64,000 nucleotides of DNA from JAXLQL01 sp046331625 (GTDB taxonomy: Bacteria; Acidobacteriota; Terriglobia; Bryobacterales; Bryobacteraceae), in contig JAXLQL010000020.1 of NCBI GenBank assembly GCA_046331625.1, positions 62,001 to 126,000 on the forward strand, read 5' to 3'. Positions 17,708 through 26,318 of this stretch are shown one piece after another (positions within the stretch are counted from its first letter, which is position 1; every line of letters begins with the position of its first letter). The notes beneath the pieces were generated by a model that ran no database searches, was not told where the DNA came from, and saw only the letters and a list, made by a program, of their open reading frames with translations. The position numbers and the translations under genes are program-made.

Positions 17708-19405
17708 ATGAACCTGGGGACACTCAACCACCGGCTGCTGCGAGCCGGTCTTTACTGCATCCTGGCGCTCCCACTGTGCGCCGATTCGAAGAAGAAATCA
17801 GACGACCTGCCAAGCGGAACTGGGCCGGGGGCGACGGCTCTGATCGATGTCATCGTCCAGTTCGACAGCGAGAGCGATAAGGACTCGAAAGAAGTCAAGG
17901 ACTCGGGCGAAGTCAAGAAGACTTACTCGAACGTCAATGCCATGCACATGCGGTTGCCAGCTTCGGCTGTGGATGCGTTGTCGAAGAAGAAGGGCGTGAA
18001 GTTCGTTTCGCCCAACCGCAAGATCACCAAGAAGCTCGAATACGCGCAGCCGGCTGTGTTCGCCGACATCGCCTACTCATATGGATGGACCGGCCAGGGA
18101 ATCGGCGTCGCCGTGATCGACAGCGGCGTGACGCAACACGGTGACCTGATGAATGGCACGACATCGCGGCTGGTCTACTCGGAAAGCTTCGTGACGGGCG
18201 ACACGTCCACGGCTGACGCCTATGGCCACGGGACGCACGTGGCGGGGATCGTGGCGGGCGACGCCACCTTGTCAACGGGAGCCCTGTTCACGCGCAAGTT
18301 CCAGGGCATCGCGCCGCGTGCCAACATCATCAACCTGCGCGTGCTCGACGCCAACGGCTCAGGCGACGACGCGAGCGTGATCGCGGCCATTGACCGCGCG
18401 ATTCAACTCAAAGCCCAATACAACATCCGCGTCATGAACCTGTCGTTGGGCCGCCAGATCCGCGAGTCGTTCACGGTCGATCCGCTGTGCCAAGCGGTGG
18501 AACGCGCTTGGAAGGCGGGCATCGTCGTCGTGGTGGCGGCGGGCAATCGCGGCCGCGACAACACCCTCGGAACGGGCGGCTATGGGACGATCGGCTCGCC
18601 GGGTAACAGCCCGTGGGTGATCACGGTGGGCGCGATGCGCGACAACGGCACCACGGTTCGCGCCGATGACCGCATGGCTACGTACAGTTCCAAAGGACCG
18701 TCGGTGGTCGATACGATCGTCAAGCCGGATGTCGTGGCGCCGGGCAACAAGGTCATTGCGGCGATGACGGCTCCGAGCACGCTCGTAACGAACAACCCGG
18801 CGAACGTGGTCCTCCAGAGTTACTACAAGGTAGGCGGCGCCAATGCCGCGGGCAGCTATCTGTCGCTCAGCGGCACGAGCATGGCGACTCCCGTTGTGGC
18901 CGGCGCGGCGGCCCTGATGCTGCAGAAGGATCCCACGCTCACGCCAGATACGGTGAAGGCGCGCCTGATGCGCACGGCCACCAAGACGGGGCTTCCGAGC
19001 GTCGAGACAGTGGTGGATTCCACAGGCGCCACCTACACGGTGCACTATGACCTGTTCACGATCGGCTCCGGCTACGTCGATATCCTGGCTGCGCTCAACA
19101 GCACCGAGACCGCCCCCGGCAAGCGGGCGCTCTCGCCCAAGGCTGTCTTCAACAGCGCCACCAAGACCACCAGCGTGAACCTGATCAGCGTGGCCGGTGA
19201 GAACGTCGTGTGGGGTGACACGGTGTGGCCCACCAACGTGGTGTGGGGCGACACCGTCCTGCAGGGTAACAATGTGGTGTGGGGCGACAACGTCATATGG
19301 GGCGACAGCACCAGCGGCGCGTTCAACGTAGTGTGGGGCGACAACGTAGTGTGGGGTGACAGTACACACTTCCCCGAGGGTCTCTCGGTAAAGGGAGACA
19401 AGTGA
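17708..19405 (+). CDS. Secreted subtilisin-like serine protease (S8) with C-terminal WGD repeats
   Basis: 565 residues from ATG 17708, which begins a signal peptide (NHRLLRAGLYCILALPLC); a GTG 36 bases upstream would add a non-signal stretch. An inhibitor-like prodomain follows (to about residue 112). Peptidase S8 motifs: Asp138 in AVIDSG, His174 in GHGTHVAG, Asn280 in AAGN, Ser391 in SGTSMATP. The last ~65 residues hold six WGD units (NVVWGDTV, NVVWGDNV, VIWGDS), likely a beta-repeat tail for surface attachment or folding. The AT-richer 138-base leader suggests its own promoter. Substrate unknown; extracellular protein degradation is likely. Confidence 0.92.
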   Translation: MNLGTLNHRLLRAGLYCILALPLCADSKKKSDDLPSGTGPGATALIDVIVQFDSESDKDSKEVKDSGEVKKTYSNVNAMHMRLPASAVDALSKKKGVKFVSPNRKITKKLEYAQPAVFADIAYSYGWTGQGIGVAVIDSGVTQHGDLMNGTTSRLVYSESFVTGDTSTADAYGHGTHVAGIVAGDATLSTGALFTRKFQGIAPRANIINLRVLDANGSGDDASVIAAIDRAIQLKAQYNIRVMNLSLGRQIRESFTVDPLCQAVERAWKAGIVVVVAAGNRGRDNTLGTGGYGTIGSPGNSPWVITVGAMRDNGTTVRADDRMATYSSKGPSVVDTIVKPDVVAPGNKVIAAMTAPSTLVTNNPANVVLQSYYKVGGANAAGSYLSLSGTSMATPVVAGAAALMLQKDPTLTPDTVKARLMRTATKTGLPSVETVVDSTGATYTVHYDLFTIGSGYVDILAALNSTETAPGKRALSPKAVFNSATKTTSVNLISVAGENVVWGDTVWPTNVVWGDTVLQGNNVVWGDNVIWGDSTSGAFNVVWGDNVVWGDSTHFPEGLSVKGDK

Positions 19406-19435
19406 GGACCTTGCGAATCGGATAGGAGAAAGCCC

Positions 19436-20113
19436 ATGCCAATCCAAGCAAGGATCTTCGTTGGCTCGGTGATCACCGCCGGCATAGTGGCCGGCGCGCT
19501 ATCGGCGGCCTACTGGCAGAGCGCCAATCCGGCACAACTCGGATTGTTCCTGCTGCTGGCTGCTGTCGCCTCCGCCTTCAAGGTGAGGATTCCGGGAATG
19601 CACGGAACCATCACCCCCGGCTTCGTCTTCGTGCTGCTCGGCGCCACCGAACTGAGCCGCCCGGAAACCGTGCTGCTGTGTATGCTCGCCGGCTTGGTGC
19701 AAAGCACCATCAACACCAAGACCCGGCCCGTGCCCGTCCAAGCGGCATTCAACACCGCCAACCTCGCCCTTTGCGGCGCGTTGGCTCACCTGATCTCGCA
19801 CTCGGTTGCCGGCGGCGAAGGCACTGTCACGGGCTTGGCCCGGCTGGTGATCGCGCTGGTGGTTCTGTTCTTCGCCAACGTGACCGCAGTCTCCACCGTC
19901 CTTTGCCTGGTGCAGAGCAAGCCGCTCAGCTCCATCTGGCAACTGGCCAATTACTGGGCGCTTCCTTACTACGCGGCCGGGACCTTGGTGGCGGTGACTC
20001 TCACGCAAACCATCCTGATGGGCTGGACCGCGACACTACTGGTAGTTCCAGTGCTGTATCTGATCCACGCCTATTACTCCGAAATGGCGCGGCGCACAGT
20101 GATCGCCAAGTAA
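19436..20113 (+). CDS. Polytopic membrane protein, stand-alone MASE-like sensory domain
   Basis: 225 residues and about six hydrophobic segments (RIFVGSVITAGIVAGALSAA, LGLFLLLAAVASAF, LVIALVVLFFANVTAVSTVL, TATLLVVPVLYLI). The pattern (RIPGMHGTITPGFVFVLLG, AFNTANLALCGALA) resembles the membrane sensor region found upstream of GGDEF or HD-GYP domains in acidobacteria, but no output domain follows: the protein ends soon after the last helix. AGGAGA ribosome site at about 19423. It follows the protease by 30 bases and could be co-transcribed. The MASE comparison is an inference from general pattern only. Confidence 0.6.
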   Translation: MPIQARIFVGSVITAGIVAGALSAAYWQSANPAQLGLFLLLAAVASAFKVRIPGMHGTITPGFVFVLLGATELSRPETVLLCMLAGLVQSTINTKTRPVPVQAAFNTANLALCGALAHLISHSVAGGEGTVTGLARLVIALVVLFFANVTAVSTVLCLVQSKPLSSIWQLANYWALPYYAAGTLVAVTLTQTILMGWTATLLVVPVLYLIHAYYSEMARRTVIAK

Positions 20114-20114
20114 G

Positions 20115-20984
20115 TCAGCGCTTTTTCGGTTCGGGCTTGGGGTCGAGGTTTTCCATGAGTTCCCCCTGGGAGACCTCGACCTCCACGCCGTTCTTGGGTA
20201 CCTTCGCCTTGGCTACCCACACGAGAGAGTTGAGCACCACCTTGCGGAAATTCGGGTCACCGAGATTCAAGTGGAAGTGGCCGCCGGTGAATCCCACGCC
20301 ACGCCCGCCGCCGGCGCGCTCATAAGCCCATTCGAGCACTTGCGGTTGTCCGCTCTTCGAGCGAACATCGGGGTTCCCACTGCGGATACCATCCGGTCGC
20401 GTGGTGGTCTCGGCCGGCGGAATCGCATTCAGAATCGGCGTAACGCCATGCATGCCTTCGCGGAAGCGCATGTTGAAGTACCACTCGTCCTTCAAGCGGA
20501 ACGGCTTCACTCCGGACGCGATCGGATGCTTGGGCAGTTCCCGGATATCGGCTTCCCAAATCGGATTCACCGAGTAGTTGAGCTCGAAGAAGCCACCGAT
20601 CCAATCGAGCGTCTCCTCGTGACCCCGCTGGGCCGGAGGCTCGACGGCGTAGTGATAGAGCATGATGCCGGCGCCCCGAGCGGCGGCCTTCTGGATCTGC
20701 CCGGCCCGCTGCTCCTGGAAGAGCAAGTGCCTCTCTGACCCATCGCAGAAGACGAAGACGGCATCGGCTTTGTCGATCGCATCGCCTTCGGCTGGCCAGC
20801 CGTTTCGATAGGCGGTTGCCTTGATGCCGCGAACGCGGTTGAGCCACTTGGCCAGCAGCATTGCAGCCGCATTCTGCTCGTGAGCCAACGGACCGTGACT
20901 CGGCGGACCGCCAATCAGCGTAATCCGGCGATCGGCCGCGAACAGCGATACCGCGGAAAGCGCGGCCATGAGAATTCGAAGCAT
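20115..20984 (-). CDS. Secreted ThuA-like domain protein
   Basis: 289 residues with a short signal peptide (MLRILMAALSAVSLFAAD). The core looks like the ThuA/glutamine-amidotransferase-like fold: RRITLIGGPPSHGPLAHEQN at the N-terminus, then DAVFVFCDGSERHL, GAGIMLYHYAVE and a late VGFTGGHFHLN segment. ThuA-like proteins are linked to trehalose or other sugar use and occur widely in Planctomycetes and Acidobacteria as secreted proteins with uncertain activity. Its stop lies next to that of the convergent membrane-protein gene. No sugar operon surrounds it. Confidence 0.8.
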   Translation of the reverse strand: MLRILMAALSAVSLFAADRRITLIGGPPSHGPLAHEQNAAAMLLAKWLNRVRGIKATAYRNGWPAEGDAIDKADAVFVFCDGSERHLLFQEQRAGQIQKAAARGAGIMLYHYAVEPPAQRGHEETLDWIGGFFELNYSVNPIWEADIRELPKHPIASGVKPFRLKDEWYFNMRFREGMHGVTPILNAIPPAETTTRPDGIRSGNPDVRSKSGQPQVLEWAYERAGGGRGVGFTGGHFHLNLGDPNFRKVVLNSLVWVAKAKVPKNGVEVEVSQGELMENLDPKPEPKKR

Positions 20985-21437
20985 ATGTTTCCTTGAAAGC
21001 CTATCATCTATTCGACGCCGCCGGGATCTCTGATTGGGTGCGCCAGCGGCTTGCCGCTGAAGCGCCTATTTCGAAAACTCGTGGGGCCGGCCACCGGACC
21101 TGGGGCGTCACCGGAATGTTGCTCGCGAGACGCGGTGGTCACCACCGAGACTCCTCCATCCAACTCGCGCGAAAAAAAACGAAGCGGACATCGTACTTCC
21201 GATTCCAAGGCAACAAGATCGTTAAGGACTCTGCGTGGCTGGGTCGTGACTCGACGTGGACCGCTGCGGGCGTCCTGCTGTCGACCCTTTTCGAATGCTG
21301 ATCCACACCACCGAGCCATGGCCTCCCAAGCCGCGACCAGGAAGTTCCGAGTAGCCCACCACTGCCACCAAGCCGAAAACCGGATCAAAGTCGAACGGCG
21401 AAGCCCTGGATCGCTTCCAGCCGCGATGCAGCCACCG
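20985..21437. other. ~450-base gap with no supported gene
   Basis: Between the ThuA start and the nadB stop. Short open frames occur on both strands, but none shows a domain or consistent start. A small GC hairpin (GCGGCTTGCCGC) lies near 21050. The ThuA promoter is presumably at the left end. Confidence 0.4.
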
Positions 21438-22949
21438 CTACGCCCGGAACTCCACGCCGCCCCTGGCGGAGATCACCGAGTGCTTCTGAAATTCGGCACG
21501 CTTTCCTGGATAGTCCGTGCGCGTATGCCCACCGCGGCTCTCACGGCGCTCGAGCGCACACTTGGCGATCAACTCCGCCACTGTGTGCATGTTCCGCACT
21601 TCATATTCCTGCCGCGTGCCCACTTGCCGCGCCGACATCGGGGTGTTCGCCAGCCGGTGCAGGGCATCGGTGAGTCCCGCCTCGTCACGCAGGATGCCGA
21701 TCTGCTGCCACGTCAGCGAGCGAAGTTCTGCCTCCTGAATCTGCGGAAACACCGTTGCCTGCGGCGACTCCGGTTCCAGCCGCAACACCGCTGCCTCATT
21801 CCTCATCGCGCGGCCGGCTCGCGCTCCGTAGACGACCCCTTCGAGGAGCGAGTTGCTCGCCAGTCGATTGGCGCCGTGCACGCCCGTGCAGGCCACCTCG
21901 CCCGCCGCGTACAACTGCGGGAGCGTAGTGCGCCCCTCGAGATCCGTCCGGACCCCGCCCATCGCATAGTGCGCGGCGGGATGAATCGGCGCCATTTGCT
22001 TACCCAGGTCGATGCCGAACCGCAGGCAGGTTTCGAAGATCCGGGGAAAACGCGCGCGGGTTTGGTCACCCGGGTGATGCGTGAGGTCGAGGAAAATCTG
22101 CGGACTGCCCTTGGCCATCTCCTGCACGATGCTGCGCGAAACCACGTCGCGCGGCGCAAGCTCGGCCAGTTCATGATAGTTGCTCATGAAGCGCTCGCCC
22201 TTGGAGTTGCGCAAGTACGCGCCTTCACCGCGCAAAGCCTCCGAGAGCAGGAAACACGGATAACCGGGAATGTGCAACGCCGTCGGGTGAAACTGCACGA
22301 ACTCGATGTCACTGATCTCGGCGCCCGCGCGCCAGGCGAGCGCCACGCCGTCTCCCGTGGCGACATTGGGATTCGTCGTCGCCTGATACACGCGGCCCAG
22401 GCCCCCAGTGGCGAGCAGTACTGCCTTGGCCGAAATCATCACGAACTGCCCCGACCAATTGTCATACGCGATCGCGCCGGTGATGGCGCCGTCGCGATGA
22501 AGCAACTCGGTGACCGCGCTGAAGCTCAGCACGCGGATCGACGGATACCCAATCGCCTTCTGCCACAGTGTGCGCAGGATCTCGCGGCCCGTGGAGTCGC
22601 CGTGCGCGTGCAACACGCGATTGCGCGAGTGCGCTCCTTCGCGGGCGAAGAGAAGCTTGGCGCCTTCGCGGTCGAACTCGGCGCCCCACGAGATCAACTC
22701 CTCAATCACCCGCGGACCGTCTTCCACCAGCACGTGAACGGCTTCGCGATTGCAAAGCCCGTCGCCGGCAGCGATGGTATCCTGCTCGTGCAGTTCCACT
22801 TCGTCGTCTTGGCTGAGCGCGGCGGCGATCCCGCCTTGCGCGTACTCCGACGACGATTCTTTCGGCTCGTCTTTGGTGAGCACCAGCACTTGCCCGGCCG
22901 GAGCGAGTTCCACCGCGGCGCGCAGCCCGGCGACTCCACCTCCGATCAC
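21438..22949 (-). CDS. nadB: L-aspartate oxidase NadB (start not resolved)
   Basis: 503 residues counted from GTG 22949. FAD-binding GGGVAGL at the extreme N-terminus, EYAQGGIAAAL, the SRNRVLHAHGDSTG loop, GEVACTGVHGANRLASNSLLEG and other motifs are those of NadB, which oxidises L-aspartate to iminoaspartate in de novo NAD synthesis. The start is odd: conserved residues ILKTDFLVIG lie partly upstream of the GTG, in a frame that runs back to a TAA with no ATG, GTG or TTG. The true N-terminus therefore needs a non-standard start or a one-base frame change. nadA and nadC are not adjacent. It diverges from aroB with ~65 bases between. Confidence 0.9.
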   Translation of the reverse strand: MIGGGVAGLRAAVELAPAGQVLVLTKDEPKESSSEYAQGGIAAALSQDDEVELHEQDTIAAGDGLCNREAVHVLVEDGPRVIEELISWGAEFDREGAKLLFAREGAHSRNRVLHAHGDSTGREILRTLWQKAIGYPSIRVLSFSAVTELLHRDGAITGAIAYDNWSGQFVMISAKAVLLATGGLGRVYQATTNPNVATGDGVALAWRAGAEISDIEFVQFHPTALHIPGYPCFLLSEALRGEGAYLRNSKGERFMSNYHELAELAPRDVVSRSIVQEMAKGSPQIFLDLTHHPGDQTRARFPRIFETCLRFGIDLGKQMAPIHPAAHYAMGGVRTDLEGRTTLPQLYAAGEVACTGVHGANRLASNSLLEGVVYGARAGRAMRNEAAVLRLEPESPQATVFPQIQEAELRSLTWQQIGILRDEAGLTDALHRLANTPMSARQVGTRQEYEVRNMHTVAELIAKCALERRESRGGHTRTDYPGKRAEFQKHSVISARGGVEFRA

Positions 22950-23014
22950 GAGGAAGTCGGTCTTGAGGATCGAGGAATTCGGTGGTGTGATGCCACCATG
23001 TTACAACGAACTAT

Positions 23015-24106
23015 ATGGCTTCCTTTTCCGTGCGCACCCCGGGCCACGAGTACCGGTGTCTGGTGTCGCGCGGCGCGTTGCATTCCCTTCCCGGCGAGAT
23101 CCCGGCCAAAGCCGGCGCTGTCTTCGTGGTGACCACCGCGGACGTCTGGCAGCACCATGGCGCGGCGTTCACCGCAGCAATGCAAGGGAAAATGTTTCAA
23201 ACATTACTGTTCCCCGGTGGTGAAGAGCGGAAGCGCATGGCGGAGGTGGAGGCGCTGGCCGAACGCATGGTGGAACTCGGTGCGGACCGGTCGAGCATCG
23301 TGATCGCCTTCGGCGGCGGCATCGTGGGAGATCTCGGCGGATTCCTCGCGGCGGTGTTCATGCGCGGCATTCCGGTGATCCAGGTGCCCACCACGCTGTT
23401 GGCGCAAGTGGACGCGGCGATCGGCGGAAAGACCGGCGCCAATCTGGTTCGCGGCAAGAATCTGGTGGGCGCGTTCCATCAGCCGCTGGCCGTGGTGATC
23501 GATCCGGAACTGCTGGACACGCTGCCCGCCCGCGAGTATCGCGCTGGGCTCTACGAGGTGATCAAGTACGGGATCATCCGCAGTCCGCGCCTGTTCGATC
23601 GCCTCGAGAAGGAAGCAGACAAGGTGCTGCGCCTCGAAGGCGAGATCGTCGAAGACATGATCGCCGAGTCGGTGAAGATCAAAGCGGAGGTGGTGTCCGC
23701 CGACGAGAAGGAAGGCGGAATCCGGCGCATCCTCAATTTCGGACACACCATCGGCCATGCGCTCGAAGCAGAGACGGCTTATTCGCGGCTGCTCCACGGC
23801 GAGGCGGTTGCGTTCGGAATGCGCGCCGTGAATCATCTGGCGCGGCTGATGGGGATTCTGAGCTCGCCGGCCTGCGAGCGGATGAACGCGTGCATCGATT
23901 CTTATGGCCCGATTCCGGCGATCGGCGATATCGCTCCGGAGCGGCTGCTCGCGCGCCTGGTTTCGGACAAGAAGACGATTCAGGGGCGCGTGCATTTCGT
24001 GCTCGCCGAAGAGGTGGGGACCGTGCGCGTGACCTCGGGCGTGGACGAGAAGTTGGTGCGGGAGGCAACGGCGATCGCGCTCGGCGAATTGGCGCCGGTG
24101 GCATGA
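23015..24106 (+). CDS. aroB: 3-dehydroquinate synthase AroB
   Basis: 363 residues, normal length. Motifs: NAD-binding GGGIVGDLGGFLAA, VPTTLLAQVDAAIGGKTGAN, KNLVGAFHQP, the zinc/catalytic region EVIKYGIIRS and GHTIGHALE, LLHGEAVAFGM. It converts DAHP to 3-dehydroquinate, the second step of the shikimate pathway in the cytoplasm. Its last four bases (ATGA) overlap the start of the menaquinone methyltransferase gene, so the two are translationally coupled. Shikimate output (chorismate) also feeds menaquinone, which makes the pairing sensible. Confidence 0.95.
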   Translation: MASFSVRTPGHEYRCLVSRGALHSLPGEIPAKAGAVFVVTTADVWQHHGAAFTAAMQGKMFQTLLFPGGEERKRMAEVEALAERMVELGADRSSIVIAFGGGIVGDLGGFLAAVFMRGIPVIQVPTTLLAQVDAAIGGKTGANLVRGKNLVGAFHQPLAVVIDPELLDTLPAREYRAGLYEVIKYGIIRSPRLFDRLEKEADKVLRLEGEIVEDMIAESVKIKAEVVSADEKEGGIRRILNFGHTIGHALEAETAYSRLLHGEAVAFGMRAVNHLARLMGILSSPACERMNACIDSYGPIPAIGDIAPERLLARLVSDKKTIQGRVHFVLAEEVGTVRVTSGVDEKLVREATAIALGELAPVA

Positions 24107-24867
24107 GCCAAAGCGCGATCAAGGGTACGACGCCCGAGGGGGTGCAGGGCGAAAAACAAGTCGCTTCGTTCATCCGCGGCATGTTCGATGATGTGGCGCC
24201 GCGTTATGACCTGCTCAATACGATCCTCTCGTTCAATATCGATCGATACTGGCGCTGGCGCACGGTGCGATTACTTGCTCCAATCCTGGACGACCCACGA
24301 GCACGTACGGTGGACCTCTGCTGCGGCAGCGGAGCACTCACGATCGCCCTGCGCAGACGCGCCGCGGGACTGGTGCTCGGAAGCGACTTCTCGCACCGCA
24401 TGCTCGAGGAGGCGCGCAAACGAATCTCGGCGCGGCAACTGCGCGCCCCAGTGTTCGAGGCAGACGCGCTGCGGCTGCCGATGGCGGACGAATCAGTGAA
24501 TCTCGTCACGGCCGCGTTCGGGTTCCGCAATTTCGCGAACTACCGAAAAGGGTTAGAAGAATTGCGCCGCGTGCTGAAGCCCGGCGGAACGCTCGCCATT
24601 CTCGAGTTCTCCACGCCGCCGAACGCGTTGTTCCGCGCCGCGTATCAGTTCTATTCGACGCGCTTGTTGCCGCGCATCGCGGCCCTCTTCTCGCCCCGGC
24701 CGGATGCGTATTCGTACCTGCCGGAATCCGTGCGGAGGTTTCCAAACGCGGATGAGTTCGCTCGTGAGATGCGGGACGCGGGCTTCGGTGAAGTGCGCTT
24801 TGTGCGGATGACGTTCGGCATTGTCGCGCTGCATTTGGCCCGACGCATGCCACACCTCGGCGACTGA
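24103..24867 (+). CDS. ubiE: Demethylmenaquinone methyltransferase (UbiE/MenG)
   Basis: 254 residues from ATG 24103, overlapping aroB by 4 bases. UbiE signatures: FDDVAPRYDLLNTILSFNID near the N-terminus, SAM-binding VDLCCGSGALT, then FGFRNFANYRKGLEELRRVL and LKPGGTLAILEFSTP. It performs the C-methylation that ends menaquinone (or ubiquinone) synthesis; menaquinone is expected in this phylum and fits the NrfD operon upstream. A longer alternative frame starting at 23890 overlaps aroB and is rejected. Confidence 0.93.
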   Translation: MSQSAIKGTTPEGVQGEKQVASFIRGMFDDVAPRYDLLNTILSFNIDRYWRWRTVRLLAPILDDPRARTVDLCCGSGALTIALRRRAAGLVLGSDFSHRMLEEARKRISARQLRAPVFEADALRLPMADESVNLVTAAFGFRNFANYRKGLEELRRVLKPGGTLAILEFSTPPNALFRAAYQFYSTRLLPRIAALFSPRPDAYSYLPESVRRFPNADEFAREMRDAGFGEVRFVRMTFGIVALHLARRMPHLGD

Positions 24868-24950
24868 TCGTATGAGGCGCAGCGAATCGCGGTGACTAGA
24901 GTTTGTCGGACGTGACGAACATGCAAAGTTCTGCCTGTTCGCGGCCCGCG

Positions 24951-26318
24951 TCAGATGTCGAGGTGATTGAGCGTGCCGGTCGAGTCCCCGAGGGAGCCGG
25001 TCGGCACCTCCATGTACTCGAGCATCGACAGATACAAATTCGTCAGCGGCGTGTAGCTCGGGAACTGCTTGTGTGCGCCCGTTTTGATCCGGCCGCCGGC
25101 TGAGCCCGCCACAAGGATCGGGAGGTCATGGTGGGTGTGCTTGTTGCCGTCGGAGATGCCGGAGCCGTAGACAATCATCGAGTGATCGAGCAGGGACCCG
25201 CCGTTTTCGTGTACCGAGTCAAGCCGCGTCAGGAACTTCGCGAAGTTTTCGATGTGATACTTGTTGATCTGGCGGATCTTCTCGATCCACTCGGCGTTGT
25301 TCTTGTGATGGGTCAGGTTGTGGTGGCCATCGGGCACGCCGATCTCGCGGTACGGGCGGTTCGAACCTTCGCGCGCGAGCATGATCGTGATCACGCGGGT
25401 CATGTCCGCTTGGAGCGCGATGGTCATCATGTCGAACATCAGTTTCGAATGCTCGGCGAAGTCCACGGGGATGCCGACGGGCTTCTCGAAGCCGGGGGCG
25501 ATCTCGCTCAGGTTCGGCATGTCCTTGATTGACTTCTCCACCGCGGCGATACGCGTTTCGATGTCGCGCACGGCGGTGAGGTACTCGTCGAGCTTGCGGC
25601 GGTCCGGCGCGCCGAGTTCGTTCTTCAAGCGCGAGGCGTCTTCGGTGACGAAATCAAGAATGCTCTTGTCGTAGCGCTGGCGCTTGGCGCGCGAGGCGGC
25701 GGACTCGGTGGGGTCGAAGTTGCCGAACAAGCGCTCGAACACGAGCCGCGGATTCACTTCGGGCGGATTCGGCGTGGTGGCCGTGCGCCAGGAGATCGAG
25801 TTCGAGTAAGCGCAGCTATAACCCGAGTCGCAGTTGGCGGCGAGACGGTAGAGTTCGAGCCCGAGCTCGAGCGACGCCAGACGCGTCTTGCCGCCGATGG
25901 CCTGCGCGGCCACCTGATCGCACGACACACCGAGGCTGATATCCGCGCCCGCGGTCTTCTTGGGATGAATTCCGGTGAGGAAGGTCGACGCCGCACGCGC
26001 GTGATCGCCAGGACCATCGCCGAGCGCGCGTCCGGTATTGTGCGTGAGTCCCGTGTAGACCGAGAACTTCTCGCGCAACGGCTCGAGCGGCTTCATGATC
26101 GACTTGAACTCGTATGCGCGACCGGTGGTCTCGGGAGTCCACTGCTCCATGATGAGGCCGTTCGGCACGTACGCGAACACCATGCGCGTGGGCGACTGCA
26201 CGGCAGCCTTCGCCGCTGGTGAAGCGGTCGCGGGGCGCATCGCGTCGAGCGCCGGGAGCGCGATGGCCGTGCCCAGGCCTCGCAACAACATTCTTCGGGA
26301 AAGATGTTTGCCGGTCAT
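24951..26318 (-). CDS. Tat-exported DUF1552 protein
   Basis: 455 residues. Twin-arginine signal at the N-terminus (HLSRRMLLRGLGTAIALPAL) followed by the DUF1552 domain (FAYVPNGLIMEQWTPE near its start; MLAREGSNRPYREIGVPDGH and SMIVYGSGISDGNKHTHHDL near its end), a sulfatase/phosphatase-like fold common in Planctomycetes and Acidobacteria. Exact activity is unknown. Its start overlaps the stop of the DUF1592 gene by 4 bases, so the two are made together; this pair is frequent, and a role in degrading or binding extracellular polymers has been suggested for such gene sets. Confidence 0.88.
   Translation of the reverse strand: MTGKHLSRRMLLRGLGTAIALPALDAMRPATASPAAKAAVQSPTRMVFAYVPNGLIMEQWTPETTGRAYEFKSIMKPLEPLREKFSVYTGLTHNTGRALGDGPGDHARAASTFLTGIHPKKTAGADISLGVSCDQVAAQAIGGKTRLASLELGLELYRLAANCDSGYSCAYSNSISWRTATTPNPPEVNPRLVFERLFGNFDPTESAASRAKRQRYDKSILDFVTEDASRLKNELGAPDRRKLDEYLTAVRDIETRIAAVEKSIKDMPNLSEIAPGFEKPVGIPVDFAEHSKLMFDMMTIALQADMTRVITIMLAREGSNRPYREIGVPDGHHNLTHHKNNAEWIEKIRQINKYHIENFAKFLTRLDSVHENGGSLLDHSMIVYGSGISDGNKHTHHDLPILVAGSAGGRIKTGAHKQFPSYTPLTNLYLSMLEYMEVPTGSLGDSTGTLNHLDI

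Noticed and set aside
21051..23132. 693-codon open frame on the plus strand
   Set aside because: It is antisense to nadB, whose protein is clearly conserved; the plus-strand product is Arg/His-rich with no domain, as expected of a high-GC shadow.
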